Source of the DNA: Brumimicrobium ulvae
GTDB lineage: Bacteria > Bacteroidota > Bacteroidia > Flavobacteriales_D > Crocinitomicaceae
DNA: 56,287 nt
Direction of reading: 5' to 3'
Assembly: GCF_947504225.1 (NCBI RefSeq)
Contig: NZ_CANNGT010000003.1
Span: 1-56,287 of the forward strand
Below the pieces are notes generated by a model that saw nothing but the letters and a program-made list of their open reading frames with translations, did not search any database and was not told the DNA's origin. Positions 1 through 8,086 of the stretch are shown piece after piece. The first letter of the stretch is position 1; the number at the start of each line of letters is the position of its first letter. The position numbers and the translations under genes were made by a program.

Positions 1-2
1 CA

Positions 3-430
3 CGTTTGTTTCGGGGACGACAAAATTAGTAATAATTTTTAACCTACAAGTTTTATTTTGAAAATAAATTATTTTTTATTTTTCTCGCTAATCAACCTTG
101 TAAATATTCGCTCGTTTGCGGGGCGCAAAGTTACAGGCTTTATTTTAATTAACAAGACTTTTTTTGAATTTAATTTAAAATCTTTTTTTCGCTTGTCTGG
201 CTGGAGTTATTCGCTCCTTTTCAATTTTGTACCGCTCGTTTGCGGGGTGCAAAGATAGAGACACTTTTTAAACTAACAAGACTTTTTTAATATTAATTTA
301 AAATCTTTTTAATTTGAATGTCAACTGAGGTTTGAAGCTCTTTTCTAACTTTAATACCGCTCGTTTGCGGGGTGCAAAGATACTGAGCTTTTTTTCATTT
401 ACAAGCCTTTTTCTATTCTTTTTTTTGAAG
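3..430. repeat. four tandem imperfect copies of a ~110-125 bp unit in gene-free DNA
   Basis: Units begin at about 3, 109, 233 and 358. Copies 2-4 share the core CGCTCGTTTGCGGGG, then a GCAAAGnTA motif. About 25 bases later comes an AACAAGACTTTTTT-like stretch (TTTACAAGCCTTTTT in copy 4) and T-rich DNA. Copy 1 is diverged (CGTTTGTTTCGGGG). The rest of 1-583 is AT-rich and I see no gene in it. Similar units are, as far as I recall, common in intergenic DNA of Bacteroidota, often near rRNA or translation genes, but no such gene is visible here. Function unknown. This is not a CRISPR: units are long, diverge throughout and have no separate spacers. Confidence 0.75.
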
Positions 431-583
431 GGCAAATCTAACTTTGCCTAACGTGCTAAAAACCTATTTGTTACATGATGAAAAAAAAATGAAAGTTTTT
501 CAAATAAAAACAAGCTCTGTAAGGTCGATAAAAAAGTCTAGTCTATATATAAGGTATAAAATAGAAATTACCAAATCATAAAA

Positions 584-1639
584 TCAATAACGATAATCCC
601 GTAAAGAAGGATAGTCTATTATAGTAATTAGTGATCCCTTTGTTTTGATATATCCATCCTTTTTAAACTCACTCAAAATACGAATCACTGATTCTGTGGC
701 GGTACCCACCATACTGGCCAACTCATCTCTTGTTACAGTAACCTCTACACGCTCTGCCAACTCCTCTTTATATTTAAGGTATAACTTAGATAAAGCATTG
801 GCAACTCGTTTACGCACTGTATTGTATGCAAGACTAACCAGTTCATTTTCTTTTTCTAAAATATCGCCCGCTAAAAGCTTAATGAAATTTATCGAAACAT
901 CTTTATTCGACAGCACCAATTGCTCAAAATCTTCTTTATTAATTAAAGCAAGTTTAGCCCCCTCAATAGCAACAGCATAGTCCTTATAACACTCACTAGA
1001 CAAAAGATCGATATATCCAAAGAAATCTCCAGGCCCATAAAGTCCAGTCACTAACTCCTTATCGTCCTGTGTCACCTTAAAACTCCTAACATGGCCTTCT
1101 TTTACATAATACAACCACTTTGGGGTATCTCCTTCAGAATAAACCCCTTCTCTTCTTCCGATTGTTTTAACTTGAGCACTATCTTTGAGACCATCTAACC
1201 CTGTTAAATCGCAAACAGCATCTTGAAACCCCTTCCACTTATCGTTAGACTCCATAACCGCTTCAAAACGTTGTCGTTTTTTCAATCTAGATTCGATGGC
1301 TTCTAAGAGTTCTATTTCCTCAAAGGGCTTAGTAACATAATCATCAGCTCCTAAATTCATCCCTTTACGAAGATCTTGACGTTCTGTTTTTGCTGAAAGG
1401 AAAATAAAAGGAATTCCACGAGTTTCTGGAATTTTACTTAAATAATAAAGCACTCCATAACCGTCAAGTTCCGGCATCATAATATCACAGACAATAATAT
1501 CTGGTAATTCTTTTTTAACAAGTTCTACTCCTACTTTACCATTTTCAGCTGACAACACTTGATAATCTGCTAGCTCTAATATCTCTTCGATATTTTCTCG
1601 CATTTCATTATTGTCCTCTATTAAAACAATCTTCGTCAT
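584..1639 (-). CDS. response regulator: REC domain fused to Crp/Fnr-type cNMP-binding fold and winged HTH
   Basis: A 351-aa cytoplasmic transcription regulator. Residues 1-120 form a receiver domain with the acidic pair E8-D9, phospho-acceptor D52 (in CDIMMPELDG), S82 and K104 (in TKPF), so phosphorylation chemistry is intact. Residues ~155-245 resemble the cyclic-nucleotide-binding beta-roll (EGDTPKWLYYVKEG ... GPGDFFGYIDLL), and ~295-340 a Crp-type winged helix (TRDELASMVGTATESVIRIL). I see no Fnr-like cysteine cluster. The gene starts 14 bp after the histidine kinase stop, so the two are very probably a cognate pair and co-transcribed after folP. Fusing phosphorelay input to a Crp DNA-binding module replaces the usual OmpR/NarL output. 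Whether the beta-roll binds a ligand or only transmits the signal cannot be told. Targets unknown. Confidence 0.9.
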   Translation of the reverse strand: MTKIVLIEDNNEMRENIEEILELADYQVLSAENGKVGVELVKKELPDIIVCDIMMPELDGYGVLYYLSKIPETRGIPFIFLSAKTERQDLRKGMNLGADDYVTKPFEEIELLEAIESRLKKRQRFEAVMESNDKWKGFQDAVCDLTGLDGLKDSAQVKTIGRREGVYSEGDTPKWLYYVKEGHVRSFKVTQDDKELVTGLYGPGDFFGYIDLLSSECYKDYAVAIEGAKLALINKEDFEQLVLSNKDVSINFIKLLAGDILEKENELVSLAYNTVRKRVANALSKLYLKYKEELAERVEVTVTRDELASMVGTATESVIRILSEFKKDGYIKTKGSLITIIDYPSLRDYRY

Positions 1640-1653
1640 GGTTAAATTTATGA

Positions 1654-3171
1654 TTACAAATTTTCTTTCGGCAAAGTAATAAAAAATATCGTTCCCTCCC
1701 CTTCTTTTGACTCAAATGAAATCTTTCCTTTCAATAATTCCAGGTACCTCACTACAATATTTAACCCTAATCCAGTTCCTTCAATGTTAATAACATTACC
1801 TGCCCTAAAAAACCTAGAGAACAGATTTTTCTGATCTTTTTGAGGAATCCCCACCCCAAAATCTTGAACTGATATTCTCACCCCTTTATACAAGTCTTCT
1901 AAGGTCACAATTATTTCACCATCCTCTCTAGAGTACTTTATAGCATTCGACAACATATTTAACATTGTGTTTTTCAAAAGCTTTCCATCTGTTTTAATGG
2001 TCAATTTTTCTGGCCCCTCATAACGAATAAACTGTTTTGGTTTTATTATGCTGGTCATTTCATCAAAAGCTTCATGTAATAGTGTCGGCACACAACACAG
2101 TTCTGAATTAACACTCACATTACCTGACTCCAACTTCTCAAATGATAAAAAGTCATTTAAGATAGAAGTCAGATTACGAACAGAACTTTTAATTCTATCT
2201 ACATGCTTTACAATCTTTTCGAACTCTTGCCTTTCATGATATTTATGGATCAAACTTGCCGAAGAATTAATTGTAGAAAGTGGCGTTCGAAATTCATGCG
2301 AAGCCATTGAGACAAATCTTGACTTCATTTCTGTTAACTCTCGTTCTTTATGAAGTGTTTCTTCTAATTTCTTAGCGACTTGTTTTTCAGAGGTTACGTT
2401 ACGCTCAACAACCAGTATCTTATTCACTTCCCTGCTTTCATCCGACAATGGAACAGCATTGATTGCGTATATTCTATCTTCCACAACCACCTCGAAGCTT
2501 TTCGGTTCACCCTTAAAAACTTTATCCAATTCTTCTTTCACCAAGGTTCTTGCACGAGGATCTATTCTACTCAGATAATCCAACCCTATAAGATCTGAAG
2601 TTTCAATTCCTAGCTCATACAACCCTTGTCCTTCTGCAAAAAGATATTTATAGGTTTTATCGAAAATACTGATTACTCCACTAGGGAAATTACGTGCAAT
2701 GGACTTGTACAACCGCTCACTCTCTCTCAGTTCTTCAGTTCGTTCCTTAACTTTTTGCTCCAGTGACTCTCGTAGCTTCTGGAGTTTCAATTCACTTTCT
2801 CTACGCTCTGTCACATCAGACACCAAGGCCACAACATAACTTTCTCCTCCAGCGCTTACAAATGGATTTAAACTCACTTGAACAGGAAATTCACTTCCAT
2901 CTTTGCGCACCCCATCAAGTTTTAAAGACGACCCCATAGGTCTACTTGTTGGACGCTTACTATAAATATCTCGATGATTTTTATGCCCTCCTCTCGCCCT
3001 CATTGGAACGAGAACTTCTATCCGCTGACCTATCAAATCAGCCTTATCATATCCAAACATCAAAGCTCCGGTTTTATTGGCTTCAACAATTACACCATCT
3101 TTATCAACCAATATCAACCCTTCCTGAATTGCTCCAAAAAGTATTTCGTATAAACTTTTCTTTAAATCCAT
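1654..3171 (-). CDS. PAS-PAS sensor histidine kinase
   Basis: 505 aa, no signal peptide or transmembrane segment evident, so probably a soluble cytoplasmic sensor. Order: PAS domain with PAC-like end (~5-122, ending VVALVSDVTERR), a charged coiled coil (~123-152), a second PAS (~153-262), then HisKA with H292 in SMASHEFRTPLS, and an ATPase domain with N box (~401-414), G1 (DFGVGIP, 437-443) and G2 (GTGLGL, 465-470). It should autophosphorylate H292 and pass phosphate to the downstream REC-Crp regulator. It begins 2 bp after the folP stop, indicating co-transcription. Ligand of the PAS domains unknown; no haem or flavin signature stands out. Confidence 0.92.
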   Translation of the reverse strand: MDLKKSLYEILFGAIQEGLILVDKDGVIVEANKTGALMFGYDKADLIGQRIEVLVPMRARGGHKNHRDIYSKRPTSRPMGSSLKLDGVRKDGSEFPVQVSLNPFVSAGGESYVVALVSDVTERRESELKLQKLRESLEQKVKERTEELRESERLYKSIARNFPSGVISIFDKTYKYLFAEGQGLYELGIETSDLIGLDYLSRIDPRARTLVKEELDKVFKGEPKSFEVVVEDRIYAINAVPLSDESREVNKILVVERNVTSEKQVAKKLEETLHKERELTEMKSRFVSMASHEFRTPLSTINSSASLIHKYHERQEFEKIVKHVDRIKSSVRNLTSILNDFLSFEKLESGNVSVNSELCCVPTLLHEAFDEMTSIIKPKQFIRYEGPEKLTIKTDGKLLKNTMLNMLSNAIKYSREDGEIIVTLEDLYKGVRISVQDFGVGIPQKDQKNLFSRFFRAGNVINIEGTGLGLNIVVRYLELLKGKISFESKEGEGTIFFITLPKENL

Positions 3172-3173
3172 AA

Positions 3174-4028
3174 TTATTTTTTTAGGGCTGTAATTATTTG
3201 TTTCATTTCTACCGCTTCCTTTACATCATGCACACGAATTATTGATGCGTTTTTTATGAATGCCAATGTATTGAGAACAGTTGTTCCATTCAAAGCTTCT
3301 TTTGGTCCTACACCCAGCAACTTATATATCATTGACTTGCGCGAAACTCCAACCAATATTGGGCACTCAAGCGATTTTAAAAAATCAAGATTTTCAAACA
3401 ATTCGTAATTTTGCTCTAAATCCTTTGCAAATCCAAAACCTGGATCTATAATAATATCTTTTACCCCTTTTTTTCTCAACCCCATCACTGAATGACTCAA
3501 TTCTTTACACGTTTCCATGACCACATCATTATACTCACAGAGGGTTTGCATATTTCCAGCATCACCACGGCTATGCATTAAAATATAAGGAACATCTAAT
3601 TCTGCTACCGTATCAAACATTTGCTCATCAAATCTTCCACCGTAAACATCATTCACAATGTGGGCTCCTGCAAGAACAGCCTCACGAGCAACCGTTGAGC
3701 GAAAGGTGTCAACACTCACCAAAACATCTGGATAACGACAGTTAATTTCTCTAATCACAGGAATAACACGCTTCAACTCTTCTTCAGTAGAAAGCAGGTC
3801 AGCATTTGGTCGGGTTGATACTCCTCCTACATCTATGATATCAACACCAGCTGAAATGATTTCTTTAACCCACTTTATAGCCTTTTCGACATCTCTATTC
3901 CTACTGTTTTGAAAAAAAGAATCTGGGGTAACATTTAATATCCCCATCACAAGTGGTGAATTAAGATTAAGTAATTTATCCTGTGACTTAAACCCTTTAA
4001 TTAAGTCATATTTATTATCTTTCCCCAC
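3174..4028 (-). CDS. folP: dihydropteroate synthase
   Basis: 284 aa, usual family length. It condenses 4-aminobenzoate with 6-hydroxymethyl-dihydropterin pyrophosphate in folate synthesis, in the cytoplasm, and is the sulfonamide target. Signature blocks are intact: MGILNVTPDSFF (28-39), DIIDVGGVSTRP (63-74), SVDTFR (105-110), NDVYGG (126-131), DPGFGFAKDLEQN (195-207), GVSRKS (227-232) and RVHD near the end. The start is GTG at 4026-4028; an upstream in-frame TAG/TAA blocks extension and the next ATG lies inside the first conserved block. Only 23 bp separate it from the divergent DUF1599 gene, so the two promoters must overlap. First gene of a folP-kinase-regulator operon. Confidence 0.96.
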   Translation of the reverse strand: MGKDNKYDLIKGFKSQDKLLNLNSPLVMGILNVTPDSFFQNSRNRDVEKAIKWVKEIISAGVDIIDVGGVSTRPNADLLSTEEELKRVIPVIREINCRYPDVLVSVDTFRSTVAREAVLAGAHIVNDVYGGRFDEQMFDTVAELDVPYILMHSRGDAGNMQTLCEYNDVVMETCKELSHSVMGLRKKGVKDIIIDPGFGFAKDLEQNYELFENLDFLKSLECPILVGVSRKSMIYKLLGVGPKEALNGTTVLNTLAFIKNASIIRVHDVKEAVEMKQIITALKK

Positions 4029-4051
4029 TATAAATACTTTTTACTTTAAAA

Positions 4052-4606
4052 ATGTCTGAAACTGTCGAACAATATACAAAAGTTATTTCCAAATGTCGCG
4101 AAATATTTGAAAAGAAAACTCAAGACTATGGGACCGCTTGGAGAATCCTAAGAACGAGCTCTTTAACCGACCAAATATTTATAAAAGCTCAACGAATCCG
4201 GACCATTCAAGAGACAGGAGAGAACAAAGTTGGAGAGGATATAGAGGACGAATTTATAGGAATAATTAACTACTGCATAATGGCTGTTATTCAAATCGAG
4301 GAAGGCGAAAACCTCCCTTTAGAAATTTCACCTGAAAAGGCAGGTCAACTATATAACAAATACTCTGAAGTGGCCCTCACATTAATGAAAAACAAAAACC
4401 ATGATTATGGTGAAGCATGGCGAGACATGCGCGTCAGTTCATTAACAGATTTAATTTTAATGAAATTGCTTCGTGTTAAACAAATTGAGGACAACAAAGG
4501 TAAAACAATCATCAGTGAAGGTATAGATGCCAACTACTACGACATGCTAAACTACGCGGTATTTGCGCTAATTCATTTAACATTTAAAAACGAAGGAAAT
4601 GCTTAA
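4052..4606 (+). CDS. DUF1599 protein with two tandem copies of the domain
   Basis: 184 aa, cytoplasmic, function unknown. It is an internal duplication: residues ~5-85 and ~98-178 share a motif DYGxAWRxxRxSSLTD (TQDYGTAWRILRTSSLTD and NHDYGEAWRDMRVSSLTD), each followed by a K/R-rich helix and a YxxxxNY(C/A) segment. This matches DUF1599 (PF07659, a family I recall being linked to nucleotide modification). Its position, divergent from folP and overlapping the BT_3928/DoxX gene by 8 bp with tpiA after it, is an order I recognise from Bacteroidota. Start: ATG at 4052 preceded by A/T-rich DNA with no clear Shine-Dalgarno. Confidence 0.85.
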   Translation: MSETVEQYTKVISKCREIFEKKTQDYGTAWRILRTSSLTDQIFIKAQRIRTIQETGENKVGEDIEDEFIGIINYCIMAVIQIEEGENLPLEISPEKAGQLYNKYSEVALTLMKNKNHDYGEAWRDMRVSSLTDLILMKLLRVKQIEDNKGKTIISEGIDANYYDMLNYAVFALIHLTFKNEGNA

Positions 4607-6485
4607 TAACACTAAATATTCACTTTCTGGAAAGTCACTTATCTTAAATATCATAGTGATAGCCCTTAATTTACTAGGGTTGAGTTTTTTAGTCATGGGC
4701 TATCATCCCTCCTTTGAGGAAAGCTCTTTAATTTTCAAAGTTCTGGGTTACGGAATCATGATTGCTACTTTGGTTGCTGCTTTCTTGTTAGAAGGTTGGC
4801 TGTTATTTGCTTATGTCGCCCGTGTTTTAGTAGGAGGTTTGTTCATTGTTTCTGGATTAATAAAAGCCAATGACCCCAAAGGGTTTGCCTACAAATTGGA
4901 AGAGTATTTTGAAGATGGGGCACTGGCTTACCGAATTAAAGAATGGTTTAATTGGGAAACATTCTCCCTTGAGTTTTTCATCGAGCATGCTTTATTGCTC
5001 AGTGTTTTGATTTGTATTTTCGAGATTGTATTAGGTGCATTGGTATTGTTAGGCGCAAAAATGAGGGCTTCATCTTGGTTGATGTTAGTGATGATGCTCT
5101 TTTTCACTTTTTTAACGTGGCATACCAAAGAATGTGATCCACACACTACATTTACGGATGTTGACACTTATGCAATTGATTCATCTGCTGCTATGGCAAA
5201 GATACCACAAGCTCAAGAAAATGAAAATATTACTATCCTAGAGCAAAATGCTGATTTTGTTACCATTCGTGAAGTTAAAAAACCTCAATGTGTTGATGAT
5301 TGTGGATGCTTTGGAGACGCCATGAAAGGTTCAATTGGAAGGTCTTTGACTCCTGCAGAGAGTTTTTGGAAAGACATTGTACTCCTTTATTTAGTTGTAA
5401 TCATCTTTATTTCAAGAAGAAGAATCACCAATAACAATGGACGTGAAAACATCGTAATGATCACATTAGGATTAGTATTTATCAGTTTCTTCTCCTACAT
5501 TTTCACATGGAGCTTCCCTATTTTATTTGGATTAGCATCCTTACTTTTGGCTTTATGGATCAGAAGAACAGGTGGTCGTATCCTTGGAAATGATTGGGGG
5601 ATGATATTAATGCTGACCATTATCTGTTCTATCTTCGTCACCTATGTATTAATGTACTTGCCGCTTCGCGATTATCGCCCTTATCACGTAGGAAGCAACT
5701 TAATTGAACGCATGTCTGACGGTAGAGAGGGGCAATATGAAAACTTGATGGTTTATACTCACAACACTACAGGTCAAGACACCTTATTAACCGATTTAAA
5801 TGAGAGCACAAAAGCCATTTGGGGAGACACTGAGAATTGGAAGTTTTCTAAAAGAGAAACCATCACCATTGTACCACAAATTCTACATTCTATTCAACAG
5901 TTTGAACCAAGTATAAGTGTAGAAGGATTAACCACAGTTGAAAAGGAGTTTGCTCCTATTGCTGAAATTCTAGAAAACAATCAAGCGCAATACATTGATG
6001 TCATTGATAAGAACACTGGAGACAGATATCCAATGTCACTCCAAGATTTCTATTTGCCAGATATTGACACTTCAATTTACGCTATCGGCGATACAATCCT
6101 GCGTTTAGACGAATCTTTAACCGACATTAATCTAAAGGATTTTATTCTAGCACAAGAGCAAATACTATTGATATTCAGTCGTGATTTATCAAAAGGTAAT
6201 TTTAGCCGAATTTCACGTTTGAAAGAAATCAATGAGAACGCCAAAGAACACAACATTCCTGTAATTATGATTTCAACAGCATCAAAAGAGGATGTTATAG
6301 CCTTTAGGGAAGAAACAGGATTAATTGTTCCAACGGTTCAAAATGATGAAATTGAAATTAAAGCAATCACCCGTTCAAATCCAACATTAATGGTATTGAA
6401 AAAAGGTGTGGTTAACGGAAAGTTCCCTTTCCGCTCTACTCCATCTTGGGAATGGTTAATTAAAAACAGTATTAAAGTCGATTAA
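4599..6485 (+). CDS. BT_3928-like DoxX/MauE membrane protein with thioredoxin-like C-terminus
   Basis: 628 aa inner-membrane protein. N-terminal hydrophobic helices contain a DoxX-like segment (RVLVGGLFIVSGLIKANDP), then a periplasm-facing stretch with a cysteine cluster (CVDDCGCFGD, around residue 230) as in MauE/DoxX proteins, then more membrane helices to about residue 350. The C-terminal ~270 aa are soluble. Its last part (QILLIFSRDLSKGN ... SNPTLMVLKKG) reads like a thioredoxin fold but has no CxxC. The family is conserved next to tpiA in Bacteroidota. Role unknown; the cysteine cluster suggests redox or disulfide work (inference). Overlaps the DUF1599 gene by 8 bp and tpiA follows 3 bp later. 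Confidence 0.82.
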   Translation: MLNNTKYSLSGKSLILNIIVIALNLLGLSFLVMGYHPSFEESSLIFKVLGYGIMIATLVAAFLLEGWLLFAYVARVLVGGLFIVSGLIKANDPKGFAYKLEEYFEDGALAYRIKEWFNWETFSLEFFIEHALLLSVLICIFEIVLGALVLLGAKMRASSWLMLVMMLFFTFLTWHTKECDPHTTFTDVDTYAIDSSAAMAKIPQAQENENITILEQNADFVTIREVKKPQCVDDCGCFGDAMKGSIGRSLTPAESFWKDIVLLYLVVIIFISRRRITNNNGRENIVMITLGLVFISFFSYIFTWSFPILFGLASLLLALWIRRTGGRILGNDWGMILMLTIICSIFVTYVLMYLPLRDYRPYHVGSNLIERMSDGREGQYENLMVYTHNTTGQDTLLTDLNESTKAIWGDTENWKFSKRETITIVPQILHSIQQFEPSISVEGLTTVEKEFAPIAEILENNQAQYIDVIDKNTGDRYPMSLQDFYLPDIDTSIYAIGDTILRLDESLTDINLKDFILAQEQILLIFSRDLSKGNFSRISRLKEINENAKEHNIPVIMISTASKEDVIAFREETGLIVPTVQNDEIEIKAITRSNPTLMVLKKGVVNGKFPFRSTPSWEWLIKNSIKVD

Positions 6486-6488
6486 GAA

Positions 6489-7241
6489 ATGAGAAAAAAA
6501 ATTGTTGCAGGTAACTGGAAAATGAATTTATTACTTGATGAGGCTGAAAAGCTAAATGCTTCCATAGACGAAACTTTATCAAAAGGTAATTTCAGATGTG
6601 ATGTTTATCATTTTATCCCCTTCATTTATTTAAAAGAGGCCATTGACAACAGTAAACACGTTCAGATTGGAGCACAAAACGGGCATCCCGAAAAGAACGG
6701 TGCATATACAGGAGAAATCAGCATTCATCAACTTGCACATATGGGGACACAAGCGATTTTAATTGGACATTCTGAAAGAAGACAATTGTTTAATGAAACA
6801 AACGACTTTTTAAAAGCAAAGGTAAACACGGCAATAGCTGAGCAATTAACAGTCTTTTTTTGTTGTGGGGAAAGTTTAGAACAACGCGAATCAGAAGATT
6901 ACGAACAAATCGTAATTAATCAATTGAAAAGCGCCTTATTTCACCTACCAGAAGAGGATTTTAGAAAAGTGATTATTGCCTACGAACCTATTTGGGCCAT
7001 TGGCACAGGAAAAACAGCTAGCCCAGAACAAGCCAATGCCATGCATATTAGTATCCGTGCTGCCATTGCTGATGCTTACGGAAACTCTGTTGCTGAAACA
7101 ACTTCTATTCTTTATGGTGGTAGTTGTAAACCTTCAAATGCACAAGAACTTTTAACACAATCTGATATCGATGGAGGACTGATTGGAGGGGCATCGCTAA
7201 AACCAGAAGACTTTATGTCTATTATTTCAACATATCAATAA
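6489..7241 (+). CDS. tpiA: triosephosphate isomerase
   Basis: 250 aa, normal length. Interconverts dihydroxyacetone phosphate and glyceraldehyde 3-phosphate. Catalytic residues are in their motifs: K11 in GNWKMN, H94 in IGHSERR, E166 in AYEPIWAIGTG. The phosphate-binding loop YGGSCKPSNA and the GGASLKPEDF end are present. Start ATG is 3 bp after the DoxX gene and prmA begins 3 bp after its stop, so it is in the middle of a tightly packed operon. Confidence 0.97.
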   Translation: MRKKIVAGNWKMNLLLDEAEKLNASIDETLSKGNFRCDVYHFIPFIYLKEAIDNSKHVQIGAQNGHPEKNGAYTGEISIHQLAHMGTQAILIGHSERRQLFNETNDFLKAKVNTAIAEQLTVFFCCGESLEQRESEDYEQIVINQLKSALFHLPEEDFRKVIIAYEPIWAIGTGKTASPEQANAMHISIRAAIADAYGNSVAETTSILYGGSCKPSNAQELLTQSDIDGGLIGGASLKPEDFMSIISTYQ

Positions 7242-7244
7242 TTT

Positions 7245-8084
7245 ATGAATTATATTCAAATAAGTTTCGACATATCGCCAAAGCATCCTTGGACAGAAAT
7301 CATAACACAAGAACTGGCTAATATTGGCTTCGATAGTTTTACGGAAGAAGACCAAAAGCTACAAGCATATATTAGTGAAGAGAACTTCAAGGAAGAGCGC
7401 TTAAAGGAACTAATTGCAACTTATGCGGGTAATGAAGTAAATATAGCATATGAGCAGACCCTGATTCCATCACAAAACTGGAATGCCGTATGGGAATCTG
7501 ATTATGAACCGGTCTTAGTAGGTAAGTCATTAATGATCCGCGCTCCCTTTCATCCTATCGACGATACTTTTGATTTAAGCATAGAGATTCAACCTCAGAT
7601 GTCATTTGGAACAGGTCACCACCAAACTACATTTTTATTAAGTCAAGCTTTATTGGATATTGACTTTAAAGGAAAAAATGTATTAGATGTCGGTACAGGA
7701 ACAGGCGTTTTAGGAATTTTAGCTGCTCAACTAGGGGCTTCAGAAGTTTTTGGAACGGATATCGAAGAAGGTGCTGTCGAAAATGCAATTGAAAACTGTG
7801 AACGTAACGGAACCAAAAACTTTAAAATTGTTAAAGGTGATTTAGAAGTTGTACCAAAGCACAATTATGACGTTATTATAGCTAATATTAATAAAAACGT
7901 TTTACTTAGACATATGGAGGGCTACTCCAATCTCATCAAAGACAATGGTTTGTTATTGTTGAGTGGATTTTTTGAAACGGATATTCAAACACTTACAGAA
8001 GCAGCCAAAAACTGTGGATTTGATGTTATTGAGATATTCACCAAAGAGAAATGGGCGGTCCTCAAGTTGATAAAAAAAATATAA
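7245..8084 (+). CDS. prmA: ribosomal protein L11 methyltransferase
   Basis: 279 aa. SAM-dependent trimethylation of ribosomal protein L11. A short N-terminal substrate-binding domain is followed by the class I methyltransferase core: SFGTGHHQTT, motif I DVGTGTGVLGILAAQ (about 145-159), acidic residue of motif II (TDIEEGAVENA) and IIANINKNVL, the PrmA version of motif IV. Slightly shorter than the E. coli enzyme, as usual in Bacteroidota. Spacing of 3 bp to tpiA and 2 bp to the next gene shows co-transcription. Confidence 0.95.
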   Translation: MNYIQISFDISPKHPWTEIITQELANIGFDSFTEEDQKLQAYISEENFKEERLKELIATYAGNEVNIAYEQTLIPSQNWNAVWESDYEPVLVGKSLMIRAPFHPIDDTFDLSIEIQPQMSFGTGHHQTTFLLSQALLDIDFKGKNVLDVGTGTGVLGILAAQLGASEVFGTDIEEGAVENAIENCERNGTKNFKIVKGDLEVVPKHNYDVIIANINKNVLLRHMEGYSNLIKDNGLLLLSGFFETDIQTLTEAAKNCGFDVIEIFTKEKWAVLKLIKKI

Positions 8085-8086
8085 TT

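Noticed and set aside
58..258. 66-codon open frame in the tandem-repeat region
   Set aside because: It runs through two repeat units, is Phe/Asn-rich from T-rich DNA and resembles no protein.
3..430. CRISPR array
   Set aside because: The whole 110-125 bp unit is conserved; there are no short identical repeats with unique spacers.
8051..8086. Upstream ATG for the 1535-aa protein
   Set aside because: It would overlap prmA and put a charged stretch before the signal peptide; ATG 8087 is better.
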